Part shown: one piece after another, positions 1-9,006 of the stretch | Layout of the letters: each line of letters starts with the position of its first letter | Position numbering within the stretch: the first letter of the stretch is position 1 | Source of the DNA: Mesorhizobium sp. C432A | Lineage (GTDB): Bacteria > Pseudomonadota > Alphaproteobacteria > Rhizobiales > Rhizobiaceae | Direction of reading: 5' to 3' | Assembly (NCBI RefSeq): GCF_030323145.1 | Contig: NZ_CP100470.1 | Location: forward strand, 2,397,001-2,461,000 | DNA: 64,000 bases | Program-made: the position numbers and the translations under genes | The notes under the pieces: model-generated | The model's database searches: none | The model's input: the letters and a program-made list of their open reading frames with translations, nothing else | Told to the model about the DNA's origin: nothing

Positions 1-779
1 GCGGAGCGACCGGCGCCGAAGTATTTCAGCGACGTGAAGCCGAGCTTGCCGAGCCCAGAAACATCGTTGACGCGCTGGATTGCCACCGTGGCCGCGTCAT
101 AGGCTGCGTAATGCTCGGGCGACATCAGCAGGAGATCGGCGGCACGGGTGCCACGCGAGCGCTGCGTCATGATCGAATTGAGCATCGGGCGAATGGTGGT
201 CGCCGTGACCTGCGTTCCGATAGCCGGGAAGGCAGAGTTCGCGTCGAACACCGAAGTGCGCCAAATCGCGTTGGCGCCGCGGTCGATGCCGGCATAGACG
301 CCGGAGTTGACCACAGTCGGAACCGCGAGCTGGAGGCCGCCAAGTTCCTTGCCGCCGAAGCGAGTGCCGTTGCCGTGGAGCGAGATATCGACCTCGTCCT
401 GCAGCTCACCTTCCGCAGCCTCGATGTGAGACTCCAGAATGTCCATGAGCTGGTTTTCGCCCTCGTTGTTGAGGATGTCCTCGTTGGCGAGAGTGACGGC
501 AACGGCGCACATTTTCGGCGAGTATTCGGCGTCGTTGAACAACTCGGCCGGAACCGGGTTGAGGAAGTCGAAGCCGTTATACCAGACCGCCGAACCCGTC
601 TTGGTGTAGAGCAGGCGCTGGCGGATCTTCGGGCCGGAGTATTCCTTGAACTTGCCCTTGCGCTTCAGCACGTTGAGCAAGGCGTTTGAATTGGAGACCA
701 GGTCCTGGTAACCCGAGGCACGATCCTCAAGCGCCAGAGACAAAATCTCCTGGTTCTTTTCAACTGAAGTAAGAGGCAT
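1..779 (-). CDS. Phage major capsid protein (3' end beyond window)
   Basis: The reading frame begins at an ATG at 779, preceded by a strong GGAGGGG site, and stays open to the window edge, giving the first 259 residues. It starts MPLTSVEKNQEILSLALED and has the even, loop-rich composition of a coat protein. It follows the scaffold gene by 24 bases, the usual position for a P22-type coat gene. The identification rests mainly on gene order after terminase, portal and scaffold. The C-terminus is missing only because the window ends. Confidence 0.8.
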   Translation of the reverse strand, partial: MPLTSVEKNQEILSLALEDRASGYQDLVSNSNALLNVLKRKGKFKEYSGPKIRQRLLYTKTGSAVWYNGFDFLNPVPAELFNDAEYSPKMCAVAVTLANEDILNNEGENQLMDILESHIEAAEGELQDEVDISLHGNGTRFGGKELGGLQLAVPTVVNSGVYAGIDRGANAIWRTSVFDANSAFPAIGTQVTATTIRPMLNSIMTQRSRGTRAADLLLMSPEHYAAYDAATVAIQRVNDVSGLGKLGFTSLKYFGAGRS

Positions 780-803
780 TTTGCCCCTCCTTTTTGCGAT
801 GGA

Positions 804-1967
804 TTATCCGATCTGGGACACAGCCCGCCGGAGTGAATCCTTGATTGAGGTGGAAGCTCGCTTCGTTGCCGGGTCTGAGCCAGCCGAGGGCGCGCCTGTG
901 ATGGATTTCTGGCCCTTCAGGGTCTGAGCCTGGGGGTCTTGAGCGGTGCGCGTCTGAGGCGCTGCTGAAACTGTGGTGGTCGATGCGGCCGGGTCGGGAT
1001 TGAGCATTTCCGCAAGCTTGTAAGCTTCGGCCAGATCGGCGGTTTTGCCTGATTTCAGGAAAAAGGCGATGTCTTCGGCCAGGTCCTCGAAACGGGGATT
1101 GTCAGCCGCGAACTTCTGCACCTGCGCATCGATCGTTGCTACGTGCTGCTGTTGCATCGTGTTGGTGACGCCACCGACGCTATGCTTCAGCGTCTCGATC
1201 TCGCGCTTGAGCTGCTGGATGGTGGCGTCATTCTGGCCCTGCACCTCGTCGGGCTTCTGGCCCATGACATGCGCAGCGAGCTGGCGAAGCGAGATGCCTG
1301 CATAGTCGCAGACGGCCTCAATGCCCTTCAGCGGGTCCGAGAGTAGCGTCCGCTCCAGATTGGTGTAGCGCGTCATCGCATCGCGCATCGTGGTGTTGTT
1401 CTTGGTGGCCAGTTCGTGGAAGTCCCGGACCTTCTCGAATTCCTCCGCTGGCACGCGGTGCTTTTCGATGCCGGCTTCAAGCTCGCGGATCGAGCGGTGA
1501 ACGGCCGCCTTGACCGGGTCGGGAGCCTTCTCCCATTCGGCCATCGCAGCGGCGTCGCTCTTGAAGCGCGCTGGCGCCTCGGCATGGCTAGTTTGCGTGG
1601 CAGTCTTGCCGGGCTCAGTCTTGGCCGTCTCTGCCGGCTTGGCAGGCTGCTGAGTGGTGTTCGCGTCCTTGGTCGGCTTCGGATCGGGAAGCGTCTTTTC
1701 AGCCTTGTCAGCAGGCTTCTCGCCCGGCTTGGGCTGGGCCTCCACCGGTTTCTTGCCGGTGTCGGTCTCTTCGGCCTTGGCCTTCTCATTGACCTTTTCG
1801 GCCGCTGCCTTCAGCGCTTCGCGAGCGGTTGGCGCCTTCTTTGCTTCCGGTTCGGGCTTGGGCTCGGCGGTGTTGGGTTCGGTGCTGATCGGATTCGGCG
1901 TCTGCACATCGTCGGCAACAGTCGAGATTTCGGCGGGCGCCGAAGCGCCTCCGTTCAAGTCTTCCAT
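804..1967 (-). CDS. Phage scaffolding protein
   Basis: This 387-residue protein has a low-complexity N-terminal third rich in Pro, Glu, Lys, Ala and Thr. A helical middle part (about residues 140-290) follows, and a basic helix near the C-terminus contains KDSLRRAVSQIG. A disordered acidic front with a basic C-terminal helix is typical of scaffolds that guide procapsid assembly, the basic tail binding the coat protein. It lies directly before the major capsid gene and is co-transcribed with the head operon. It could alternatively be a portal-associated protein, but the position and composition fit a scaffold best. Confidence 0.75.
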   Translation of the reverse strand: MEDLNGGASAPAEISTVADDVQTPNPISTEPNTAEPKPEPEAKKAPTAREALKAAAEKVNEKAKAEETDTGKKPVEAQPKPGEKPADKAEKTLPDPKPTKDANTTQQPAKPAETAKTEPGKTATQTSHAEAPARFKSDAAAMAEWEKAPDPVKAAVHRSIRELEAGIEKHRVPAEEFEKVRDFHELATKNNTTMRDAMTRYTNLERTLLSDPLKGIEAVCDYAGISLRQLAAHVMGQKPDEVQGQNDATIQQLKREIETLKHSVGGVTNTMQQQHVATIDAQVQKFAADNPRFEDLAEDIAFFLKSGKTADLAEAYKLAEMLNPDPAASTTTVSAAPQTRTAQDPQAQTLKGQKSITGAPSAGSDPATKRASTSIKDSLRRAVSQIG

Positions 1968-1995
1968 GGGATTGCTCCGTCTGAGGGATTGCTGG

Positions 1996-2217
1996 TTACT
2001 GGTGGTCCTGGCGCATCAATTCCAGCGCCTGGTCGATGTGCTCGCGCGTGATGCCGCGCAGCAATTTCTCTTCCATCTTCGCCCGGATGTCGTTCGGGAT
2101 GATCAGGGACAGCGCGCCCTCAAGCATGGCGACACACAAGACCGCCTGCTGGCCAATATCGAGGCGACTGGCTTTGAATGTTGCCTCGATCGAGTTGACG
2201 AGGCCGGCGCTGATCAC
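1996..2217 (-). CDS. Small phage head-operon protein (73 aa), unknown
   Basis: The gene starts at a GTG whose GTGA overlaps the stop of the upstream gene, showing translational coupling. A longer frame upstream exists but lies inside the neighbour and was not chosen. The 73-residue product is helical and ends with an amphipathic helix around ITREHIDQALELM. I do not recognise a family. Its position between portal and scaffold suggests a minor head or assembly role, which is inference only. Confidence 0.65.
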   Translation of the reverse strand: MISAGLVNSIEATFKASRLDIGQQAVLCVAMLEGALSLIIPNDIRAKMEEKLLRGITREHIDQALELMRQDHQ

Positions 2218-2540
2218 GGCGCCCGGACCCGTTCGCCGCGATCGAAACGGGCCTTGGCTTTCTGCACGCTGTCCTTGACGGCGTTGCGGTCGATCTTCGG
2301 ACGCTTGCGGGGCCGCAACCGTGCCGGGTCGTTGCCAACTTCCTCGAGCCCAGCGGCGCGGTAAGTCGCGCGAAGAGCCGATTTCGAGGTGTAGACCTTG
2401 CCGTCGTGCATCGACTGGACTTCGGACATGGTGTCCGAATTGATCATTGGCGCCGATAGATGCGAGCGCTTCGGCTTGTTCGTCTCGACCTTGCGGAAAA
2501 CCTGCCGGCCGTCGCCGAGATTGATCCACGTGTAAGCCAT
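2214..2540 (-). CDS. Small basic phage protein (108 aa), unknown
   Basis: This 108-residue protein begins MAYTWINLGDGRQVFRKVE and its C-terminal half is strongly basic (PARLRPRKRPKIDR). Its start abuts the stop of the preceding gene and its stop overlaps the next start by four bases, so it belongs to the head operon. The basic tail could contact nucleic acid or an acidic partner. No family is recognised. Confidence 0.7.
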   Translation of the reverse strand: MAYTWINLGDGRQVFRKVETNKPKRSHLSAPMINSDTMSEVQSMHDGKVYTSKSALRATYRAAGLEEVGNDPARLRPRKRPKIDRNAVKDSVQKAKARFDRGERVRAP

Positions 2541-2792
2541 TTAAAGACCGCTGGCCCGCTTCAGCGTCGTTGCGACCCCCGGGTTGACGTTGGTCAGCGC
2601 CAGCTTGTGGGCATCAAAGGCGCCAGCGTTGATCTGCTTGGCAATTTCCTTGGCCTGCTCACCCGGAATGCCGACGGCCATAAGCCTGTCGACGTTGCCA
2701 TTGGTGAGGCCCGCGTTCATCTGGCGGGCAACCTCGATTGCCACCGGATAGCTCATGCCGCCCCGGCAGAGTTCATCAGCACTGACTGGCAT
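2541..2792 (-). CDS. Small phage protein (83 aa), unknown
   Basis: The ATG at 2792 follows an AAAAGGA ribosome site. A longer upstream in-frame stretch is an Arg/Ser-rich shadow of the portal gene and was rejected. The product reads MPVSADELCRGGMSYPVAIE and contains two similar helical segments (VARQMNAGLTNG and AKQINAGAFDAH), possibly a short internal duplication. It sits immediately after the portal gene. Function unknown. Confidence 0.65.
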   Translation of the reverse strand: MPVSADELCRGGMSYPVAIEVARQMNAGLTNGNVDRLMAVGIPGEQAKEIAKQINAGAFDAHKLALTNVNPGVATTLKRASGL

Positions 2793-2805
2793 GGTGTTGT
2801 CCTTT

Positions 2806-5037
2806 TCAAAGTTGAGCAGCAGCCGGCTGAGGCGCGGCGTTCTTCTGCGCTTGGCCGAGCACCTGAAGGCGCAGCTTTTCGATTTCGAGCTGACCCTTCT
2901 GCATGTCCTGCTCGTGCTTCTGAGCTGCGGCGGCCGAGTTGGCCTCGATCTCGCGGACGCGGATATCGGCCTCGCGCTGCTTTTGCGCGGCATCGGCGTT
3001 AATCCGGGCGATATCGGCCTCCGCCTTGGTCCTTGCGATTTCCGCGTCGCTTTGTGACTTGGCCATTGCGGTGTCAGACTTGGCCTTTTCCACCGCCATC
3101 TTGCCTTCGTTGGCCCTGGCGTCAGCTTCCGCCTTGCCGGCGCTGGGATCTGGCCTAGGCTGGGAACCCATCGCCTTCATTTGCTCCGCAAACTCGTCGA
3201 TCGTCGCATCCATGCTGCGACCGGGACGGAACGGCGCCATGGCGAACTTCAGCACCTCGGCAGCAAAGGGAGCCGTCTCAGGTTGTGCCTGCACCATCGG
3301 GCCAAGCTGGGCGAGCGTGCCAGCAAGCGCCGTCAGGAACTCGCTGCGGCGCTGCTTCTCGGCATTCTCGTCGGGCTGGATGGTGCTGTCGGTCTCGATG
3401 TCGAGACTAAACGGCCGGATTTTCTGATCGTGCAGGAAGTCCATAACCTGGTCGACGGTGACGGTCTTTTTCAGCTCCTCGACCTGCTTTGCGATCTGGG
3501 CAATCTGCCCCTGAGCCTGCTGCATGATCTGCTGCGCGGCTTCAGGGTTTTGCTTCGCCATCGCGGCGACTTCGGGATCGCTCGATGCGCCCTGCAATTC
3601 CTTCTCGATGCTCTTGGCCTGGGCCTCCAGCGGCTTTACCTGCTTGGCGATGTCGGCATCGCTGGGCAGTTCCATCTGGCTCATTTCCAGCAGCGTCTTC
3701 GACTGGAAATTCTCTGCCATGACCTCGGCGATGATGCGCGCCGCGTCGCGAGCGATGCGCACCAGCTCGTTCTGCCGGTCCCGGATGCGGACAGAGCCGT
3801 ATTGCGTCTTGATCTGCTGCGCGCCGAGCGTTTCGTTCGGGTTGCTCTCGCCCCGCATGATGTCCGACAGGCCGCTGATCTGGTAAATGTCCTCGATCAG
3901 CTGCTTACGAAGCGCGATCAACTGCGTGATGGTCGACGCCACCATGTCGGTCGGCAGCCAGACAATCGTGTCCTTGGCCGATCCATTGCCGAAAGCAGCC
4001 CAATTGCTGACCGGAACCATGATCTGGCGCGGATCGCGAGTCTTAACCGCGGCCTCGATCGCATCGCCGATCTCACCAGCGCCGGCCGGATAGAAACCGC
4101 GCACCTGAAGCGCTTCGGTCAATGCCGAAATGCGGTTGGTGATGTCGTTGATTTCCTCGATCTGGTCTTTGTAGAAGACGTAATCGGGGACCGGGATAAG
4201 GCTCTCCGGCTGCAACGTGCCATAGGCCGGCTGCGGGCACGGGAAGAAGTCTTCCAGCGTCAGGTGCGGCGCTCCCTCGTCCAGCACGACATCAACGCCT
4301 GGTGACAGCCACACCACCTTGTTTTCGGACTTCGACCACAGTTCCCAGACGCGCGCCTTCAGCTTGCCGTCGGTGTTGTTCTTGTCGTCCTTGCGCTTGG
4401 CGAATTCGGCATCCTGATAGGCGTTGCCCGACGTTGCCTTGAAGCGCTTGCGCATCTCTTTGCGCGTCATCCATGCGCCGCCGGCGACCCAGTCCACTTC
4501 CTTCCAGTTTCGGGCGGGATCGTGCACGAAGTCGCGACGGTTCTTGTGCTCGATGCAGACGGTTTCGGTGTAGCCGTTCTCTCGGCTCTTGGTCTCGTAC
4601 CGGATCCACATGCACCCGCGCGCAATCGTGGCCAGGTCGTCGCGCACCAGGCGCATCACGCCGTCGATGTTCTGCCGATCGAACGTGACCGCCGTCGAGC
4701 GCTCGACAAGCTCCGATGCCGTGCGCGGGAGCGGTCGCCTGTCCTGAAAGCGCGGCGCGACCACCGGGACCGGAGGGCGGGAATACATGGAAGGCTTCAG
4801 GACCTCAATATTGGCCCAGAAGATTTGAAACTCGCGGTCGCGGGTGACGTTAGCCAGGCGCTCCAGGTCGGCATATCGCTTCTGGATGTTGGTGCACCGC
4901 GTCTGATAGTCGGCAAAGCCGGCCTTCTCCTGATCCGTGATCAGCTTCAGCCAGCCCTTGGAGGCCTTCGGCTTCAGCGACGGGTCGAACGCATCATCTG
5001 CGGTGCTGTCGATCTCGTCTTCTGTGTCGTTGATCAT
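2806..5037 (-). CDS. Phage portal protein (P22-like, large)
   Basis: At 743 residues this matches the large portals of P22-type podophages, which form the DNA entry ring at one capsid vertex. The N-terminal two thirds carry the portal body, with a conserved-looking stretch around WANIEVLKPSMYSRPP near residue 75. The C-terminus (about 640-735) is a long Ala/Glu/Lys-rich coiled coil, comparable to the barrel helices of P22 portal. Its ATG overlaps the large-terminase stop by four bases. The family call is from memory of the motif pattern and the length. Confidence 0.85.
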   Translation of the reverse strand: MINDTEDEIDSTADDAFDPSLKPKASKGWLKLITDQEKAGFADYQTRCTNIQKRYADLERLANVTRDREFQIFWANIEVLKPSMYSRPPVPVVAPRFQDRRPLPRTASELVERSTAVTFDRQNIDGVMRLVRDDLATIARGCMWIRYETKSRENGYTETVCIEHKNRRDFVHDPARNWKEVDWVAGGAWMTRKEMRKRFKATSGNAYQDAEFAKRKDDKNNTDGKLKARVWELWSKSENKVVWLSPGVDVVLDEGAPHLTLEDFFPCPQPAYGTLQPESLIPVPDYVFYKDQIEEINDITNRISALTEALQVRGFYPAGAGEIGDAIEAAVKTRDPRQIMVPVSNWAAFGNGSAKDTIVWLPTDMVASTITQLIALRKQLIEDIYQISGLSDIMRGESNPNETLGAQQIKTQYGSVRIRDRQNELVRIARDAARIIAEVMAENFQSKTLLEMSQMELPSDADIAKQVKPLEAQAKSIEKELQGASSDPEVAAMAKQNPEAAQQIMQQAQGQIAQIAKQVEELKKTVTVDQVMDFLHDQKIRPFSLDIETDSTIQPDENAEKQRRSEFLTALAGTLAQLGPMVQAQPETAPFAAEVLKFAMAPFRPGRSMDATIDEFAEQMKAMGSQPRPDPSAGKAEADARANEGKMAVEKAKSDTAMAKSQSDAEIARTKAEADIARINADAAQKQREADIRVREIEANSAAAAQKHEQDMQKGQLEIEKLRLQVLGQAQKNAAPQPAAAQL

Positions 5038-6566
5038 ATGCGAATCCTTCGACGCCCGTTGCCGTCGTCAGGCACGCCGGGAAGCAGGACATGGCCTTGT
5101 GGCACCTTGGGAGCCGGCGTCTTGGTCTTGGCTGCCCATGGCCGCGACATGCACGCGTAGCGCGTCTCGTCGGCCGCATGGTCTTCCTGGTCGCTGTTGA
5201 GGTCTTCCGGGTTCGCTTCGTCATGCTGAAGCGCCGGCAGTGTCCGAATCGTGTGGATGCAGGTTTCGAAGAAGAACAGCATCGCCCGGCCGTCCTCGTC
5301 GCCAGTCAGTCGGCCGCGCAACTGATCCCAGCCGCCCATGGCGCCGCGTCCAGCTGTTCGCTTGTTGTCGGCGCGTCGGAAGGTCGATCCGTTAGCGTTC
5401 GTCCCGTTCGCCATGCGCTCGGCGAGAGATGGCCCGCCGTCCTGGCTGAAGGCAGCAGGGTCAAGCACGCCGTAGCTGATCGTGTCGTCATAATCGCGCT
5501 GGCGGACACCGGCGCCGACGGCTTCGGCATGCAGCTTCAGACCGGTGTTGGGCAGATAGCGGCCCGATTTATCGATCTTCACGCCATACCATTCGCGGTA
5601 CTTGATGAGCGCGCCGCGTGGAATGACGATGCCGGGCGCGCCAGCCACTCCAGACGGCACAATCGTGTCATCGGACGCAACCGCATACCACCCGAAAGAG
5701 AACGGCTTGGCGCTGCCCCAGTCGCCCGCCCTGAAACGCGTCCAGTGGTCTGGAATGGCGAACGGTTTGACGACATGCCGGCGACGTTCGAAGTTGTCGA
5801 AATAGGCCCCCTCGACCACATCCCAGTCGCCATAGCGCATTGCGCGCACCAGGCTTTCCGAACCGAGACCCATCAGCCGGCCTTCATAGCCGGGATCGTT
5901 GTCGTTCATCGACGGATTGTCTTCGAGCTGCGCAGGGATGAACTGACGCTGCATGCCGCCTTCGCTGACTTCGGCCTTGTACACCTTCAGCGGCAGCACG
6001 CCGTCAATGAATGTTGCCTTGACGAACTGGTGACCAATGCCGCCCGGATTGGCGCCACACAGGATGCGCGGGAACCGGCCGGCGTATTGCGGCGGAACCT
6101 TGATCCCGACCATGCGCACGCGGTTGCGGAGGAACCGGTAAATCACTTCGGTGAAGTGGGTGAGCTCGTCGATCAGCAGCACATGGATTTCAGCGCCCTG
6201 ATATTTGAAACGGTCCTTCTCGTCCTTGCAGTGGCAAAGATAGATCCTCGATCCGTTCCAGAACCGAATTTCATCCTCGACGATGGTGACGAACCCGCAT
6301 TCCACCCAGCCGGCAAGCATCTGGCGAAAGCCTTGCGGGCCTTCCATGTGGTTCTTGATCAGGTCGTCGCGGATGCGGCGGAAGAGATAGACCTGAAGGC
6401 CTGGGATTTCGGCGCACCACGTGATGGCGGCCGCGCGCATCAGGTGCGACTTGCCACCACCAGCAGCACCGCCATAGAGCGCTTCGGTTGCTTCCGTCTC
6501 GAATGCCAGCGCCTGCTTGTCGTGCAGGTCGAGATTGATTTCAGCTGCGGCTGCGGAGGCGGACAT
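5034..6566 (-). CDS. Terminase large subunit
   Basis: The 510-residue DNA-packaging motor has a Walker A loop (YGGAAGGGKS, near residue 32) and a Walker B segment (VLLIDELTHF, near 130). An RNase H-like nuclease region begins around AGDWGSAKPF. The ATG at 6566 is chosen because the upstream in-frame part is a shadow of the small terminase. The gene overlaps the small terminase by 26 bases and the portal by 4. It cuts and pumps phage DNA through the portal. Confidence 0.93.
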   Translation of the reverse strand: MSASAAAAEINLDLHDKQALAFETEATEALYGGAAGGGKSHLMRAAAITWCAEIPGLQVYLFRRIRDDLIKNHMEGPQGFRQMLAGWVECGFVTIVEDEIRFWNGSRIYLCHCKDEKDRFKYQGAEIHVLLIDELTHFTEVIYRFLRNRVRMVGIKVPPQYAGRFPRILCGANPGGIGHQFVKATFIDGVLPLKVYKAEVSEGGMQRQFIPAQLEDNPSMNDNDPGYEGRLMGLGSESLVRAMRYGDWDVVEGAYFDNFERRRHVVKPFAIPDHWTRFRAGDWGSAKPFSFGWYAVASDDTIVPSGVAGAPGIVIPRGALIKYREWYGVKIDKSGRYLPNTGLKLHAEAVGAGVRQRDYDDTISYGVLDPAAFSQDGGPSLAERMANGTNANGSTFRRADNKRTAGRGAMGGWDQLRGRLTGDEDGRAMLFFFETCIHTIRTLPALQHDEANPEDLNSDQEDHAADETRYACMSRPWAAKTKTPAPKVPQGHVLLPGVPDDGNGRRRIRI

Positions 6567-7098
6567 TGACCACGGGGACGAGCGCAGCGCCGTCCTTGCC
6601 AGTGAGCTCGACGCGTTCCTTGAACATGCCGAGATGCTTGCCCAGGTCGACCAGCGCCGATTTCTTGTCGTGCATCTTGATCTTGATACCGGTTTGGGTG
6701 AGCGAAACCTCGGACACCGCGGCGGCCGTGTCGTCGTCAATCTTGTCGCTGCCGACCAACTCGACCGGATAGATGCCGAGACCATTCGGCTTGGCGTTCT
6801 CCGATTCCGTGTCGATCGGGCTGCGGCCCCACTGCACCGCCTTGCGAATATCGGAAAAGGCAATCTTCGCCAGCTCGGCCACGATGCGTTCCTGAGTGAC
6901 GCCGAGCTTTTCAGCGATGGCTGCTTGCCGCGCTGCGATGGCCTCGCCAACCATAACATTCGATAATAGGCGCGATCCTTGCACCTGGGCTGTCAATTCA
7001 CTGTAGCCGGCCCGCTTTGCCGCCTGTGTGGCGTTCAGGTCGATCATGAATTCTTCGACGAAGCGCGCTTGCTTCGGGGTCAGCTCTGTTGCGGGCAT
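6541..7098 (-). CDS. Terminase small subunit
   Basis: This 185-residue protein begins MPATELTPKQARFVEEFMID and then has NATQAAKRAGYSELTA, the signature N-terminal helix-turn-helix of the Terminase_2 family that recognises the packaging site. The start at 7098 matches the usual family N-terminus; in-frame sequence further upstream is not typical. It is the first gene of the leftward head operon. Confidence 0.9.
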   Translation of the reverse strand: MPATELTPKQARFVEEFMIDLNATQAAKRAGYSELTAQVQGSRLLSNVMVGEAIAARQAAIAEKLGVTQERIVAELAKIAFSDIRKAVQWGRSPIDTESENAKPNGLGIYPVELVGSDKIDDDTAAAVSEVSLTQTGIKIKMHDKKSALVDLGKHLGMFKERVELTGKDGAALVPVVNVRLRSRS

Positions 7099-7222
7099 GA
7101 GTGGTCTCCCCGGTCTGAGCGGGTGCGGCATTTGCAAAAAGTTGCGGTGCTTTCCAGATGTTGCTCTAATCAAGGCGCCCCTGATGTTGAGCGCCTGGAA
7201 CATGTAAAACCGGAGGACCAAA

Positions 7223-7459
7223 ATGCCCTGGGTAGATGCAACTTGCCCGATTACGGATCAGCAGGCACTCGTGAACTCGGAGACGTTTGGCGACATCCGG
7301 GAGTTCCGCTGCTCGCAGTGTGGCGACTTTAAAATCACCAACTCGGCCATAGCAATGTTTGCGGGCCTCTCGGCAGAACAGAAGTTGGAGCGGTTCATCT
7401 ACGCGAAGAGCATTGCTGGCACGGATAACCCTATCACCGTGACGACCGAATTTGGATGA
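7223..7459 (+). CDS. Small protein with CxxC motif (78 aa), moron candidate
   Basis: The frame has a good GGAGG site ten bases before its ATG and reads opposite to the late operon. The product begins MPWVDATCPITDQQALVNSE and contains a CSQCG knuckle near residue 30, with a further Cys at residue 8, possibly a small metal site. It lies between the small terminase and the DUF2158-like gene, where phages often carry independently expressed accessory genes. No family is recognised. Confidence 0.6.
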   Translation: MPWVDATCPITDQQALVNSETFGDIREFRCSQCGDFKITNSAIAMFAGLSAEQKLERFIYAKSIAGTDNPITVTTEFG

Positions 7460-7587
7460 TCGTGCCTGCCTAAACCTTCTGACATCCGCGCGGCTCTGGC
7501 CATCACGGACCATGGCGTGTCACTGCTATTGCCCATGCGAGCGCAGTCTGATTACTTCTGTTTGTTGAACATCCCAGGAGGGACCAA

Positions 7588-7764
7588 ATGGCAGAAACCT
7601 ATAAAGCCGGTGATATTGTACAGTTGAAATCTGGAGGCCCCGACATGACCGTGTCGTCAGAAGTAGGTGGCGGCGACTTGATTTGTAAGTGGTTCAATCA
7701 AGACATTGCGACGTGGACGCCTCAACAGGCCATATTTAAACCCGCCGAACTGAAGAAGGCTTGA
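7588..7764 (+). CDS. DUF2158 (YodC-like) small protein
   Basis: A 58-residue frame starts at an ATG preceded by CAGGAGGGACCAA. The product has the DUF2158 pattern: GDIVQLKSGGPDMTV at the front, a central Cys-Lys-Trp-Phe segment and a C-terminal FKPAELKKA. This family of tiny single-domain beta-rich proteins is common on prophages and plasmids, and its function is unknown. A hairpin terminator follows within 25 bases, so the gene looks like a self-contained unit. Confidence 0.85.
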   Translation: MAETYKAGDIVQLKSGGPDMTVSSEVGGGDLICKWFNQDIATWTPQQAIFKPAELKKA

Positions 7765-7787
7765 TCTGGGTTTAGTCGCCAACAAAA

Positions 7788-7810
7788 AACCCGCCTGATT
7801 TGGGCGGGTT
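7788..7810. terminator. Hairpin terminator between convergent genes
   Basis: An eight-base perfect stem (AACCCGCC with GGCGGGTT) surrounds a short loop. It separates the rightward DUF2158-like gene from the leftward gene ending at 7863, so it can serve both strands. Confidence 0.7.
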
Positions 7811-7862
7811 CCGGCGCACCTCGTCACAGTGCCCGAATATCTACCATACGTGACGGCACGTT

Positions 7863-8468
7863 TCAACTGTTGTGACGCGTTGCTGACTGCGATCCGTAGT
7901 GAAAAACGAGACGTTGCAAGCCCATGCGCAATAGTTGGGCGGGAATGTCTCGGACCACGTTCTCCCGCTGCGCAACTTCCTTGATCGACAACCCGAGACC
8001 GCACACGGCATCAATTACCGCCAGAATTTCGGGATAGACCAGAGCTTGCCTGGCCCGTGCCATAAGAGCGTGGTTGTCGATGAGCTTGGCCGAAACGTTC
8101 GTCCCCCGTGAGCCGCTGTCGACACGTTCCCCCATCCCCATCGTCTTCAGTCCTTCCCGAGCCGCCAGTTCGAAGTCGGCGCGATACCGAGCGCCAGCCT
8201 CCCGCTGCTTGTAGGTTAGGCTGGATATGCCCTTGAGCGGATCGACATTGCGAACCCGAGCTATGCCACCCGTGCTGATGTAGCCGCCATTGCTGACATC
8301 GTAGATGCGTCTTGCGTCGGCGGTGCCGGCAATGAGCCGATCGCGACCGTGATCGTCCTTCTGGACAGCGAAGTCATGGCCGAGGTCGCGACGGATTTTT
8401 ACCTGCTCGGCCTCGCCCTTACGCATCTTTGGCGCGGCCGGTTTGGTCTTTTTTGCTGCTTTGGTCAT
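7863..8468 (-). CDS. Phage regulatory-type protein, DUF6456-like
   Basis: The 201-residue protein starts MTKAAKKTKPAAPKMRKGEA after a GGAG site. The central AGARYRADFELA and the C-terminal IDAVCGLGLSIKEVAQREN resemble the DUF6456 pattern seen in rhizobial proteins, with a helix-turn-helix-like end. It lies at the junction of early and late genes, where phages place late-gene activators or antiterminators, so such a role is possible. The family assignment is from memory and the role is inference. Confidence 0.6.
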   Translation of the reverse strand: MTKAAKKTKPAAPKMRKGEAEQVKIRRDLGHDFAVQKDDHGRDRLIAGTADARRIYDVSNGGYISTGGIARVRNVDPLKGISSLTYKQREAGARYRADFELAAREGLKTMGMGERVDSGSRGTNVSAKLIDNHALMARARQALVYPEILAVIDAVCGLGLSIKEVAQRENVVRDIPAQLLRMGLQRLVFHYGSQSATRHNS

Positions 8469-8675
8469 ACAATGCTCCGTTGGGTCATGCGCTGCATCTC
8501 AGTCATGGCGCGAGATTCGCCGCCGGCTTTGGTCTGCAACGCCAGCCGCTGGTTATTGGGAACGCGAAGTGCTAGGACGCGCTTTGCGTGAAGTCTGCTT
8601 GTACCGAAGAGCTAAAGATCGACGTTTACTTTGTAACTCATGTGGAACGTTGCGCTTGAAAAGTCGTTGGGAAGC

Positions 8676-8924
8676 ATGGCTAACTATGTTGGCGGAGTGC
8701 CGATCAAAATCGCGCACGGGGTTCGCGTCATCGAGACGCACGCCGACATGGCAGATGTGCTCACCAACGGCGAATGGCCTTCGGACGGGCCGAAATTCCT
8801 CGCCGCGTTGGCCGCACTGGTTGAGGCGCGCATCGGACGTTGCAGCGATTCGAGGGTTAGAATCGCATTCATTGAGGCGGCTATGGAAGCTGACTTGCTT
8901 CCTGATAGCTTCATGCAGAACTGA
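8676..8924 (+). CDS. DUF982 domain protein
   Basis: An 82-residue protein begins MANYVGGVPIKIAHGVRVIE. The later WPSDGPKFLAALAAL and the closing VRIAFIEAAMEADLL follow the DUF982 pattern, a short family found mainly in Rhizobiales. An in-frame ATG at 8640 would add 12 residues, but neither start has a strong ribosome site; the family N-terminus favours 8676. It runs against the surrounding leftward genes and may be host-derived cargo. Function unknown. Confidence 0.65.
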   Translation: MANYVGGVPIKIAHGVRVIETHADMADVLTNGEWPSDGPKFLAALAALVEARIGRCSDSRVRIAFIEAAMEADLLPDSFMQN

Positions 8925-9006
8925 TTTGCGATCCCATTTAGCTTCCTCGGCACGATGAGTTGCGCCAGGCATGGGCGGTCAAGTTCGGCTTGGGTAAGCG
9001 ATCGCA

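Noticed and set aside
1416..2364. Plus-strand frames opposite the scaffold gene
   Set aside because: They are Leu/Gly/Arg-rich complements of the low-complexity scaffold sequence and would break the head operon.
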